Below, one piece after another: positions 44,136 through 56,356 of a DNA stretch of 64,000 nucleotides. Origin of the DNA: Nectonema munidae. Lineage: Eukaryota; Nematomorpha; Nectonematoida; Nectonematidae. Made by a program: the position numbers and the translations under genes. Positions within the stretch are counted from its first letter, which is position 1; each line of letters opens with the position of its first letter. The notes under the pieces are model-generated. The model worked only from the letters and a program-made list of their open reading frames with translations, was not told the origin of the DNA and did not search any database. The stretch is from contig JAUIRK010000965.1 in NCBI GenBank assembly GCA_030549495.1, positions 186,001 to 250,000 of the forward strand. Direction: 5' to 3'.

Positions 44136-47100
44136 CATGGGTTCCCAACCTGTGGTACGACAAGCTTTGTCAAGTGGTACACGTAGTCTTTTTGCTTAAA
44201 ACAAAAAAATGCCTAGAATTGACCCAAAACTATATATCAATATGAAGAATATATTCATTTTTGGACGATAAAAATTGATATGTTTGCTTGTATTTATTCC
44301 ATTAAAAATAAAATACAATGTAGCAGAATCCCTTCCGTGCACAGCATAAAATGAGAATTTTGAAAAACATTAATGCTTCATCATAAATTTTTCGCATTGT
44401 CTGTCTGACATACCATAGGCTTAGGTGTATCAGACCTCGGATGTGACATTACCATAAATATTACTATTGTGCTTGCTCCATAAAATTATTTATTTTTGTA
44501 CTTACTAAATTTTGCTAATACTTCTCATTGCAAGGCAGTTGTTGCAATTTCATTTTTCTCTTTTATCTTTGTTGATATTTTTTGCATACCAAACATCTCA
44601 TTTGAAAGTAAGAATATTAATTTCAAATATTTGCTCCAATGAAAAAATTAAAAATTAAGAAAGTCCCTGTCTGTTTTTCATTTTTAAATTAGATTTTTTT
44701 GTAATTTCATATAAATTTTCGAGGATTTAAGTCTGTCGCATAATCAAAAAATTAACTGAAAAATTTATTCCTTTTTTTTAATTAAATTGGTTGTACATTT
44801 TGCCATATTTTGACGCGTTATGTAGTGTTTTGGCGTTATTTAAAGTGCTTTAAGTGTGGTTTACGGTATTTTGCTTTTCTTTGATCGACCAATTTCACAC
44901 CTATAAATTGTAATATTCTTGAGTGTTTTGTAGTGTTTTATGACTTTTTGTGAAATCCTGAGATGTTCGGATGTATTTTGTAGTGTTTTGGGTAATGGTT
45001 TGAGGTGTTTAGTCTGACCGTGTTGATCTTTCTGTAATATGAACTAGCAGTATCAAGGAAAGTTTTGATTTCACTACAACTTTTTTGTGAATTATAATAG
45101 AATATGCGTGTGTTCACAGTCTTGAGAAAATCTCGCTGTCTCTTTCTTATTGTCTTTTTTAAGTTCAGCAGTGTTAGAAATTTTTTTACAAGAACTAAGG
45201 GCAGTTACTCTTTCAAATGCCATAATAATTATCTTAAGACATATAGTTGCATCACGTCACAAAAAGCTTTTTGCCCCCTCTACAAAAATTTTCTGGTTAC
45301 GCCCCTGACCTATATGCTATTTTAGCGCATTAAGTCCCAGGCTAGCTATATAGAAAAAGAAACGATTTGTATTAAAAAGAATTAGAAAAAGCAAATGAAA
45401 ATGAAAATGATGTTTATTTTTAGATGTCGAAAAGAGAATATAACAATGAATATATCAATTTTGGCTTAATTGAACTTAAAAGTGGAGGGCAATCTTTGCC
45501 ACAATGTGTCATTTGCATGGAAATTTTGTCTAACACATCGATGAAACCAAGCCTTTTACAACGGCATCTTCAGACTAATCATCCTAACTTTTAGAATCGG
45601 GACTCTTCTCATTTCATACGACTTGGAGAAATTGGAAAAACAACTGTTGGATAAAACAGGAAATCATTATTATCAGCAATCTCTTGGAGTTGTAAAAGCC
45701 TCTTATGAAGTGCACTTCTTGTTGCGCAAAACAAAAAACCTCACACAACAGCTGAGGAACTGATTTTACCTACAGCAAAAGCGCTAGTAAAAATGTAATT
45801 GGCGAAGAGGCTATGACAAAATTAAATAACGTTTAGCTATCAAACAATACCATAGGAAGGCCAATCATAGAAATGTCAAATGACATAAATGATCAGGTTA
45901 TCTCCTTAATTCATAATTCAAAATACGAATTTTCGATTCAGCTTGACGAGTCTACTGACATTTCAAATTGTTGCCAAGTTTTGGCATATGTTCGTTATGT
46001 TACAAATGACGAAATTCAAAGTGAATTTTTATTCTGTGAAGAGTTGACAACGACAACAAAATTCTTCAATGGGAAAAGTTAGTTGGTTCCACAACAGAAG
46101 GAGCACCAGCAATGCTTAGTATAAAATCAGGTTTTCATGCTCGCGTAAAATTAGTTTTGCCTTCTGTGACTTCTGTTCACTGCTTTTTGCACCGATTTGC
46201 TTTAGCGTCGAAAATTGCCGATTAAAATGAAAAAGAGTTTAGAAATGATTGTGAAGATGGTAAATTATGTGAAGTCTTCAGCTTTAAATAGCCTACTGCT
46301 AAAAGTTATTTGTGAAGAACTAGGATCTAAATACACTTGCTTATTATTTCATACAGAAGTGAGATGGTTATCACGAGGTAACACAACTTTGCATCTTTTC
46401 GTCCTTAGAAAAGAACTCCTGGAATTTTTTTTAGAAATAAACAACATGAGTTTGCTAGTGTACTTGAGATGGACAGTTTCATCATTCATCTTGCGTATCT
46501 TTCTGACATATTTGAAATTTTAAACCAGTTTAATTGTTTATTTCAAGGCTCAGAAAATTTTTTTTTTGGAATTTTCTATGAAATTGAATTATTTAATTCT
46601 TAAAATTGAGCTATGGATTAAAAAACATTGAAAATAAAGAGTTTGCAATGTTCAAAAATCTTTATTCATTTGGAGAAAAAATTCAGTATGAACATTTTCG
46701 AGAATCTTTTTTATTGAAAGCTGAAATAAAGGAATACTTTAACGCTGAGTTTAACTCACAAGTAAAGAATTATATAAAAAATCCTTTCATAACTGATCCC
46801 AGTGAACTTCCTGATGGAACTGGAGAGCAAGAAGACCGGATAGACTTGCAATGTGACGAGGGATCAAAAGAAGTTCAAAAATCGTGAACTATCATACTTT
46901 TGGTTAATGATGAGGGAGTCTTATCCAAAAATGCAACACCATATTTTCTTGTTTTTCCAACAACCTGGGAATGCGAGCAAGGTTTTTCTTCCCTTTAATA
47001 ATCAAATCAAAACAAGAAACCGCCTATCAAATCCAGATCATGATTTTCGTTGTTCAGTAAGCAAAATTTTGCCACGTATTGCAAAGTTAATTCAGAAGAA

Positions 47101-47346
47101 GCAAGCTCAACCATCTCACTGAAGTGTAACGCAAAAAAATTAGTTGAACTTTTTTTATTTTTTATGACTGTAAATTTACTTAGTTATTTGACTTGTAATA
47201 AAAAAAATTTATTTTTATCATAATAAAGTATTTATAATTTTTTATGGTGTAAATTCTAATTGCAATTTTCTATTTTAAATAGTGGTACGGGAAAACCTAA
47301 AATATAATAAAATGGTACGCGGGATTAAAAAGGTTGGGAATCTCTG
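44136..47346 (+). mobile_element. hAT element, 3.2 kb, with perfect 8-bp target duplication
   Basis: Left end CATGGGTTCCCAACCTGTGG; right end, on the minus strand, CAGAGATTCCCAACCTTTTT. The target duplication TCCTAGAG is exact at 44128-44135 and 47347-47354. TGGTACG-type subterminal repeats are seen near both ends (44153, 47283 and 47314). The transposase remnant occupies 45424-47121. An internal isolated hAT end (45273-45306, minus strand CAGGGGCGTAACCAG) hints at a further nested or captured element. Confidence 0.92.
45424..47121 (+). pseudogene. hAT transposase, ZBED5/SCAND3-like, frameshifted
   Basis: Opens MSKREYNNEYINFGLIELKS with a BED-type zinc finger (CVICMEILSNTSMKPSLLQR then H...H). 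The core has FSIQLDESTDISNCCQVLAY (about 45932, catalytic D), then LLFHTEVRWLSRGNTTLHLF (46345) and a hATC end with RNRLSNPDHDFRCSVSKILP and KKQAQPSH (47115). Several stops and frame changes break it. It is the same subfamily as the relic at 37440-39300. Confidence 0.88.
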
Positions 47347-47354
47347 TCCTAGAG

Positions 47355-49430
47355 CAAGGGATGTTAGAATGGGTCCGTGGGACCCCAGAGGAAAGACTCA
47401 CTAGGAATGGAAATATAAAAATAGGTAAAAAATGCGCTTAAGAATAAATTATATTTCTTTCTCGATGTAAATTTTTAAGCACTATAAATAAAATATGTCT
47501 GACGAGTCCCAAATGATTAACAAAAAATTCTTGTAGTTTTTTAATATTTTAGGTTTCAACCTCTTTGATCTATTATTAAATTTCTAAAATTTTATTGGGA
47601 TCAGTATTAAAAAAGGACGAGAAAAAAAGTTCAGAGACTCCTATGTAAAATGATTTCAAGAAGAAAAGCTGTTATATAATGAACAAACAAAATATTCAGT
47701 TACATTCAGGCCATCCTCCAAATTTTTGGGACGAATCAGAAAGTTGACAATTATTGGGGCAGAGGGCATCCCCCCTCCCCTTTCGATGTGCGACCCTGTT
47801 ACATAGACATACTAATGACTTTTGACATCATTATATAAAAAGTATGCAGGTAGAATATTTCATCCAATATAATTGAAATACATATAGCATGCTAGCTGAT
47901 TTTGAATGTTCAACGATGAAACATGATTATAAAAGGATAATTTGATGAATTTTTAATTTTAAGTTCACTTATTGGTTGATTTGAAACTTATTATTTGACT
48001 ACAAATTTAATCTTTTAAATTATTTGCAAAAAAATAATTTAAAATTTTTTTAAATTATGCAAAAAGGAAATCAAAGCCTATGTATAGTCATCAAGGTAGA
48101 GTGAACGATTTTTCAAAGCAATACCTTCACTTTTGCTTAATCACCAACATAGGGAATAAAAAGTATCGTTAACATATATTTGCTTTAACCCAGACTTCAT
48201 TCGCTATTAAATTCAATATTTGAAGTAGTGATTTCACAAATCGAAAAAGGATTTTGAAAAGTGAATAAATATAACTAACGAGCATTTCAACGTTTACTCT
48301 GAATTATTTCTAGATACATATAGGGTCAGTGAAATCAAACGGTGAGGGTTTTAATTGTGTGGGTGACGTCACTCCCGCAGATCAACCAAATTCAGCTTCA
48401 AAGAATCCAAAAGAAGGAAAAAGGACCAGTTATCTCCGAAATACCTATAAAAAAGGGAGGGGAAGAAGGAAGGCAGAAGTCTAATGCTCCAAGTCATGAA
48501 GGGGAGCTTTTGAAAAAAATTATCATAAAGATACAGAAAAATAATATGCGAAAATATCAACCGAGTGAATTAAGACTTTATTTCCAATGAGGAATGAGTA
48601 ACCGCTTTATCTCGTCAACCTAGTTTGCTTAAAAATGCTTTCGAATTGAATCGTCCTTACAAGTTTTAGAATAGAAAACGGTAAAGATTACATCAAAACT
48701 GAATTTTCTCTCAAAGAAGAGTTTGTGGCGATATCAAAAAGAATAGATTATTGTAAGGGTAATTCCAAAGTTAACAAAACAAAATATTTTTTGCATTCCC
48801 AAAGGGGAAGGGGGAGCAAGACTAATAGGTGACTTCTTTAGATACCGAGTCAAACTTATATCGATTAAAAATCTTCAACTCATATCCTTTTATAATTAGA
48901 CTTCAATCCATTTAAATTCTAAATTATATATCCATAAAAGATATTCGGAACACGAAAGTCTGCTATAAATTAAGGATCAGATTCAAAATTATAAAAACTT
49001 TAAATTTAAAAAATTAAAATTTTACAGTTAAAAAGCGAATAATTTTTTCGAAATATATTTAAAAATTAATTATCTTTAACAAGCTATAGAAAATTAATTT
49101 TATTTACTCAAAATAGCTGTATTTTGAATGAATGGCATATGAAACAAGTAGAGAAAACGAGTCGTGCTAAAACAAAGTGAAGATGCAAAAAATTAAAATG
49201 GAGACCCACCCGGGAAAAGGGAGCAAAACAAACTTATAATTTATAAAATAATTTTTATAAAAAATTTGAAGAAATGTTAGATAAGACAAAAAAACTTTTT
49301 GTATTTTTGGATTAGTAATTTGAAAAGTCATGCTTATGATAATAGAATTTTATACATATTGACTAGTTTTTTCTTAACAAGTTTCATCATTATTAACATC
49401 TTTTAAAAATGTTTATATTTTAATAAATGT
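47355..49430. other. Intergenic, mostly unassigned; includes one arm of a dispersed inverted pair
   Basis: The segment 47562-47705 (CCTCTTTGATCTATTATTAA to GCTGTTATATAATGAACAAA) is repeated in inverted orientation at 50578-50726. An 82-codon frame at 48342-48590 (rich in Lys, Glu and Ile) has no recognised family. The rest is AT-rich and unassigned. Confidence 0.45.
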
Positions 49431-49449
49431 CAAAGTACCAATAGGAGCT

Positions 49450-49650
49450 ATTTTTCTTAGCTACTAAATCTCTAACCATGGTTGCTTGGTTGGCATTTTC
49501 AGCCGTAAGGCTATATGCTCGCATTGTGCTTAAGATCGTTAGTCACAGTTTTTGTGAATTTGTTTTTAAGAGTTGGAAGCCTTGGGGATCGAACCCCTGA
49601 ACTTCAACTTTTAATCTAAGAGGTACACCCTAATAACCATTGAGGCTCTC
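49450..49650 (-). repeat. tRNA-derived SINE
   Basis: On the minus strand, bases 49648 to 49575 form a tRNA-like head of 74 nt. The start GAGCCTC pairs with AAGGCTTC at its end, there is an A box TGGTTATTAGGGTG, and the B box GGTTCGATCCCC lies at 49584-49595. A non-tRNA body follows to about 49450. An anticodon arm is not well formed, so a SINE head is preferred to a working tRNA gene. Confidence 0.75.
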
Positions 49651-49919
49651 TCTAACCATGAGGAGCAAAAATAATTCTTCGCTACTAGTTTAGAAAACTT
49701 AAAAAAAAATTTACTTTGATATTTTTCAATAATGTTCTATATTGAAAAATTTTTAATAAAGAATTTATTGTTAATGTTAAAGATAAAATTAGAAGGATAT
49801 TTTTAAACAAATTTTTGATTAATACTTTGCAAATAATTTGCGATAAATTAAAAATAATTGTTTGAAATTCGAGATTGTATGAAATTATCATAAGTGTATC
49901 TTTATATTATAATTTTATA

Positions 49920-50440
49920 ATCAGGGGCAGATACACAAAATCAAGTTCTGATGAAAATTTTTTTATGATAATTAAATTTTACATGAATATTTTGAAGAAA
50001 ATTTTCAGGCAAAACGATTAAATTTGATTAAAATTTTCATATTATGATTATGCAAACCGCACCCAGAAATGAAGCCAGGATCACCACCTTGCTATACAAA
50101 TATATATTTTATTTAAATTTTCAATGAATATATTTAGTAACAATTTATGGAAGTAACGTACAATTTTGATTGATACTTTTAAAGGCTAAATGTAAAATCT
50201 GACTCCAGAAATGAAAAAATTTTGTATAAAAAAGATATATTTCATGTAAAATTTGAACAATATTTTTCTAAAGAATTTTCACAATTAAAACGCAACTTAT
50301 ATTGACGCATTATGATATTTTCAAATATTAAATGGAAAACCAAGTGTAGAAATTGAAAGAAAATTGCTAATTTATCATATAAAATTTTTGATTACACTAT
50401 TAAACATCTTTAAATCCTTATTTTTAATAACGAGTTAAGA
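49920..50440 (+). repeat. Dispersed repeat, third copy of the unit family in 1-640 and 14830-15600
   Basis: Diverged units with TTTTGATTGATACTTTTAAA, AATCTGACTCCAGAAATGAA and GCACCCAGAAATGAAGCCAG. They parallel the ATGACTCCAGAAATGAAAAC units at 15190. No terminal repeats were found. Confidence 0.6.
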
Positions 50441-50577
50441 ATAGAAATCAACTTAATCGATTTATGATAAAAGATTTTATTATTATAAATGGATCTTCTG
50501 TAGACACTATTTGTATATAAAACTCGAAATTGACAATATGAACTATTTTATGTATTAATATTTTGTGCGCCTCTGCT

Positions 50578-50726
50578 ATGTAACTATGTATATTTTGTTT
50601 CTTCATTATATAACAGCTTTTGTTCTTAATATCATTTTAAATGGGAGTCTCCAAATATTTTTATCAACTTTCTTTTTTAATACTGATCAAAATCAAATTT
50701 TAGGAATTTAATAATAGATCAAAGAG
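50578..50726 (-). repeat. Inverted partner of the repeat at 47562-47705
   Basis: On the minus strand it reads CCTCTTTGATCTATTATTAA and later GCTGTTATATAATGAAGAAA, as the plus strand does at 47562-47705. The two copies face each other 2.9 kb apart and are roughly 80-85% alike by eye. Confidence 0.7.
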
Positions 50727-50870
50727 GTAGGTAGGTAGGAAATAACTAAGCACTTTCCAATGTTAGTTGATATGCTTGCGAGAATTGCTGGATAAAGGCG
50801 AAATAGAAAGTAGTATTAATGGAGCGACATCTAAAATAGATAAGTTAATTTAGGGTAGATTGGGAGTTCA
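50727..50870 (+). repeat. Dispersed GTAGGTAG repeat, second copy
   Basis: Related to 9705-9960; see that entry for the shared blocks. Confidence 0.5.
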
Positions 50871-50922
50871 TATTAATGGTTATTCGTATGACGCTGTTTT
50901 GAGAAAAGATGTTTGTCAACAT

Positions 50923-52597
50923 CAGGGATGTCTAACCTTTATTCATAACGGGCCAAACCCAAAACTTTTGAAAGTCATTCGGGCGAAACTTAGATATCAA
51001 AAAAAAATAAAACTACTATATCACTAAGATTTTAACAAAAATTAAAACTAGATATATTTTTTTTAAAAATGCAGAAATTTTGAAAAATATGTTAGTCTGA
51101 TTTCTGGATCTGCTTGCTTTTTATAATATCATCAACATTAACTTCAATCTTGGTGTTTTGCAATCTCAAAATATTTTTCAGATGAGAGTTTTGCATAGAA
51201 ACAAGCTTTTGATAAAATGATTCGAGCTTTTCCTCTTTATGATTTTTTTGTAGATTTCTCTTGATTGTAGATCAATCAATTCAAGTTGTAAATTGCTTTC
51301 AACTTTTTTGTAGTCCAAAATGATCAACAAAAATCTCTAAGTTTTGGTTGTTATTATCAAAACCTTTGAACCTTAAATCAAACGCTAAATGTAAATTTTC
51401 AAGAAGTTAAATATATTTCTCTGTCTTCAAACTTTTTTTTTGAGTTCTCTTGAAAACTTCTTCAAAATGAACAAAGTTATTATCTTTGATTTGGATTATA
51501 AAAAGATTAATTTTGTTTTTGAAACTTTTAACTCTTTCTAATATGTCTGACAAAACCTGATTTCTTCCTTGTAATTTAAGATTTAGATTAGAAAGCATCC
51601 CAGTAATATCAGTCAAAAACGTCAAATCATTCAACCATTCATCATTTTCCAAAAACGATACCTTTTGCTTTTTAGATTCCATAAATGATTTAATTTCTGG
51701 AATTAATGAAGTGAATCTCTTCAAAGTTGAAGATTTGCTCAGCCATCTAACTTTGGTAAAATAAACTATGTCTTCTTGCTCGCATCTAATTTCATTCAAA
51801 TAATTTTAAAACTCTCTATGAGTCAAACCACGGGATCTGATATAATTAACAGTTTTAACTAAATCTATCATCACATTATCTAGTTTTAACTTTTATGCAC
51901 AAAGTTGTTGTTGATGTATGATGCAATGATAACTTGTAATATTTTCATTGATATTTTTTTGAAATTTGCAACAAAACCATTATTAATTCCAATCATAGAT
52001 GGGGCACCGTCAGTTGTGACTGAAATAATTTTTTTCAAATCGAGATCAAACTTTTTGAAAGAATTATGAAATTCATAAAAGATATCCCTTCCTCTTGTAG
52101 TTCCTTTCATATAGCATAAATCTAACATCTCCTCTATCGAGTTAAAATTATCGTCAACGCCTTTGATAAAAATTGCCAACTGAACAGTATCACCCTGATC
52201 AAGACTTTCATCTAAGGCTAAACTATAAAAACGGCAATTCGATAAAAAAATTTTTAGTTGTTTTTCAACGTTGTCAGATAGATCATCAATTCTCCGAGCA
52301 ATAGTTTGATGAGATAAACTTATTTCATTTATTAAGTTCGTTTTTGAGAGCAGTACTCTAGCAATTAAAAGACAGTCCTTTATTAGTTCCCCGTCAACCA
52401 TAGGTTGTCCTTTTTTGAAAGTTTTTTAGCTATTAAATAGCTCACTTTCAAACCCCCATCTAAATTAACTACTGATTTGAACAAAGACTTTTGTTGACAA
52501 GCAACTTCTTTTTTATATTTTTCAAGTTTGTGGCTTCTAGTTTCTTTTTCCAATTCACCTAAATCTTTTTCATGTTAAGTAGTATAATGCCGTTTAA
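50923..52597 (-). mobile_element. hAT element (GTF2IRD2/FAM200-like), truncated at its 5' part
   Basis: One end is CAGGGATGTCTAACC at 50923, in the style of CAGGGGTGTCCAACC hAT ends. The minus strand carries transposase pieces from about 52570 to 51407: KRHYTT at the N side, MVDGELIKDCLLIARVLLSK, YSLALDESLDQGDTVQLAIF (catalytic D), ISVTTDGAPSMIGINNGFVA (second D) and YFTKVRWLSKSSTLKRF. The hATC end near 51400-50930 is not readable. At the N-terminal side the coding sequence stops at the TIR-like start of the next hAT (52598), which seems to have cut it. Confidence 0.82.
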
Positions 52598-54000
52598 CTA
52601 AAGTGACCAGACGTCCCGCTTTTGGCGGGACACTCCCGATTTTCAACAAATTGTCCCGGGGCATTTTAAAAAAGTCCCGATTTTAGAAAAGAATGCACGA
52701 CAAGCCAGAAAACTACAATATTCGATTTTCCGTGGCCATGTAACTACTTCGCAAAGATATGAATTTCTTTGGTAAAAAATAATTATCACTATTTAGAATT
52801 GTTATTTACTTGATTTATTTTTTGGTTTTCAATTTTTTGTTTTAGGAGTTTTAATATATTTTTATCATCAATAAAAACTAAATAAAAGATGATTGTTCGA
52901 AAAGTATCAAAAAAATGGAAATTTCAAGTTTGTAAAAGAAATTGTGAAAAAAATTAATTTTCAAAATATATTACTTTTAAAAGTGTTTCATCGAAATTTA
53001 TAAGATTGATAAAAAAAAATTTATTTTTTACTTGAAGTACAAAAAATATATTGTTATAAAAATATATTCTCATTTCTATATATACACTGTACGCGTTGAA
53101 ATGCTTAATGAATTTTGTAAAACTGCGGGAGTCGAATATCAGAAAATACTTGAATACAGTAAAACGCGGTGGTTAGCTTTTTTGCCAGCTATGGAAAGAA
53201 TTTTAAAAATATATGATCCCTTGAAATCCTACTTTCTATCACAGGACAAATGTTCTAGAATTTTAGAAAAGTTTTTTGAAAAAGTTTCTTCTAAAATTTA
53301 GCTAGAGTTTGTACAAAATCAAGAAGCTCTTTTTCAAAATGCTATAAAATTTATTGAATGTGACAAAATTTCTGTAATCGAAGTGGCAAATGAAGTTAAT
53401 AATTTAAAATTTCAGTGCCATGAGCGGTTAGAAAATAATTTCCTCTGGTTATTTATTCGTAATAGTACAGCAAGAAGAACAAGGTGCAATAAATCGTGCA
53501 GTCAATCATGTTAAAAAGTTGCATAGTAACTGCATAGATTATTTAGAAGAGGGGACGCTACATTACAATGATATTAAACATTTTCATTGGGTTACATTGA
53601 AACAAGAACTTGAATGGAATGATGTGCAAAAATCATTCGATTATATTACTCAAAATTTTCCATATAGTAATATTTCCGAACATGATCTTTTTAATGAGGC
53701 ATCATTATTAAGAAAATATATTGATAATGAAAAGTTTAAATTTTGGGCAACAGCAAAAATCACGATAGTGAACAAAGAAGCAAACCATATTCCATACATT
53801 AATGCACTGAAGATAGTGAAATATGCACCCTTACCAGGAACTAATGCTGCAACTGAACGTCTTTTTTCTACAGTGAATAAAGTATGGACATCAGAAAAAT
53901 CACAATTAAGTGTTGAGACTTTAAAAGCCATTTTATGTGAAAAATTCCTGTGAAAAATTTCATGATTTTTAAAACACCGACAGCAATCTACTAAAAAGAA
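52598..54000 (+). mobile_element. Second hAT element, different subfamily, decayed
   Basis: The left end is CTAAAGTGACCAGACGTCCC, close to the GTGACCAGACGTCCCG ends known from hAT elements, with GGCGGGACACTCCCG following. Transposase pieces on the plus strand are EYSKTRWLAFLPAMERILKI (53143) and, from 53519 to 53953, a long open piece with TLKQELEWNDVQKSFDYI, LPGTNAATERLFSTVNKVWT and SQLSVETLKAILCEKF. That last block is the hATC dimerisation region and is well preserved. The N-terminal half is missing or decayed. The right end was not found; 54000 is an estimate. Confidence 0.75.
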
Positions 54001-54799
54001 TTCACTCAAATGAGAAATATGCCAAAGAATAAATAATATACTATACATATTTTTAATGTAATGTATTTATGTTTGAAAAAATATATTATGATACTATTTT
54101 TGCGTTCTATGAAATTTTTTGTTGCTCTATAGCAGAGGTGTCCAAAAAGTCGCCCGCGGTCGACTAGTTTTTGACTAGCCAAGCTCAAGAAAGTAGACCT
54201 CAAGTAGTTTATAAACAATTAAGGAATAAACCAGAAATTAATTGTGGGATGAATTTTTTTTCTTATGAATTTCCGTTTCTATCATATTATCTATGTGAAT
54301 GTTTCATGAAGTTGCATTTTCCCAATTTTTCGCATAGTTAATAATAATCAATCATATTGATAAAGATTTCTTATTTTAGGCTAAAATTTTTCTATGCGCA
54401 ACATCACACTTCCATTCCATAAATAATCCTCATATTTTTCAAGATGATGAGGAAATTAAGGACATTGTATTATCATTATATGTTGGGTATGACAACTATA
54501 TGTTGCAAACCTATGTATTTATGTTACCAGAGCTTTGAGAAGCTTATATTATTTCCGGTGGTATGCTATTTATTTAACTTTGATTATCTTTTCATCATGC
54601 AGTAGAATTGGTCTGATTGATGATATAAATTTTAAAAATCAGAAGTTGAATATTATTTTCAACATTGTCTTTGCGTTTTACCACCTATAAAATTTTGCTC
54701 GTGTCTTTGTAAGTGCATTAAATTTATAAATTAGTCTTTTTTTCGGTAAAAAGTTTTTACGCTTACAATGCAAAATGTCAAATTTGTTTATTCTTTAAT

Positions 54800-55085
54800 G
54801 ATTCCTGGTCAAAACGTACAAAAACAAAACGTCTAAAAACTAAAACTTTTGAAGAAAAACGTCCAAAGGCAATACATCCTATGTCCAAAATATCTTGAAA
54901 TCTAAACAACCTAAGAGTTCTAAACAATTCAGTTTAAGCTTTTTGGTTTTAGAACTCTTTAATTCTAAGATGTTTAGATTTTAAGACATTTTGGATTTTA
55001 CACGCTTTCTTTTCGGACGTTTTGGTTTTGGAAGTTTTGGTTTTAGGACGTTTTCGTCTCGGACATTTTGGTTTTCGACTTTGCG
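54800..55085. repeat. Palindromic (foldback) block inside the hAT
   Basis: AACGTCCAAA near 54848 faces TCGGACGTTTTGG near 55013, GAGTTCTAAAC near 54913 faces TTTTAGAACTC near 54948, and ATCTAAAC near 54900 faces TGTTTAGAT near 54970. The block is about 280 bp, rich in CAAAACG/CGTTTTG motifs. It may be a small foldback MITE. Confidence 0.6.
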
Positions 55086-55941
55086 ACTATGAACCTTTTT
55101 AAATATTTTTAGAATTCTTTTAGACATATTGTGACACTAAGACATTTAGTAGAACTGTTTTTTCGGTATATCGAAATGATTAAAAAAATGTTTACTTTTA
55201 TGACTACAATTTTCAAAAAAAAAATTTTTTTAAGGTTTGAAATAGGAAAATTATATTAAATTTAATCTTATGTAATAAAGCAATAATTTATAATTTAAAG
55301 GAAAAGTATTACGTAGAATTTTTTGATGTGTATTTTTTGTCAGATCTATTAAGAAAATTTTTTTTAATCTACTTATAATTTAATTTTTTTTCGTTAATTC
55401 AGTGTCTCATTTTGCCTTACTGAACAATAGTAAAAATATGCAAGTTTCTATGAAAGTTTAATATAAAAAATTTTAATTTGTGTTTATAGCAACCTTTGAA
55501 GTCAATGTTAAAAATTCCAATTTAGTCTTTTTATATGCGCATGTGACACATTTACTATAATGAAGTATACTAAATTACTAAATCTATTTTAAATCTTTCA
55601 GTTATTCGACACAATAACTTAAGAAAAATAACATCCTTGCTTGAATTTTTTTCTATTTGAAGGGCATGCTTGTCATATTTTTATTAAATCAAATTAAAAA
55701 TAGTTAAATGTAAAAAAGTGAAATTAATGAAAAAATCATTATAAAAAATAGTTGTCAACATAAATAATCAATTGATATTTAATTTAAAACCTAAAAAAAA
55801 TTTTTGTCAAAAAATAAATACGCAACGTACCAGTGTCAAATATAAAAAATACTAGAACAATAGTAATTTCTAAATAATACTAAACTTTTATTTAATATAT
55901 TTAATATAGAGGCATGTGTAGATTAGGTTTTTATAATTATT

Positions 55942-56068
55942 GGGGCGTGGGTAGTTTAGGTAGCGCGTCGGACATTGAACACAAAGTGTTGGGTTCGATT
56001 CGCGTACTACAAGTCTATTCATAGTTCGACATAAGCGGTCTTGGTTGAACTTCTCAATGAAACGCCCC
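55942..56068 (+). repeat. tRNA-like SINE, copy 2
   Basis: Starts GGGGCGTGGGTAGTTTAGGT (A box TAGTTTAGGTAGCG), has the B box GGGTTCGATTC about 40 bases on, and ends AAACGCCCC. The terminal GGGGCGT and ACGCCCC are inverted repeats. This copy keeps both promoter boxes better than the one at 30386-30517. Confidence 0.78.
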
Positions 56069-56356
56069 ACGATACCTATACCTTTATTCAAATTCATTCA
56101 TAAAAATTTTACTGTTTTGTAAGATTTAAACTCATTTAATTTTGAATACACATAAATTTAAATTAGTAATTATAAAATGATTAAGAAATATGAGAACAAG
56201 TTAATTAAAATCTTGGGCAATTTTGTTTATAATGTTCAACTTTATACCAATTTTTTACAAAATTAACCTTTTATAAAAGTACCTTTATTACTATCTTTTA
56301 TTACCTTTTTTAGAAGTAGTTTTAACTATATTTAATTTTATCTTTGTGGCTGATAA

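Noticed and set aside
48342-48590. 82-codon ORF as a gene
   Set aside because: Lys/Glu/Ile-rich, no splice context, no family; kept only as an unassigned frame.
49575-49648. Functional tRNA gene on the minus strand
   Set aside because: The A and B boxes and an acceptor-like stem are present, but the anticodon arm is poor and the homologous-looking body continues downstream, as in a SINE.
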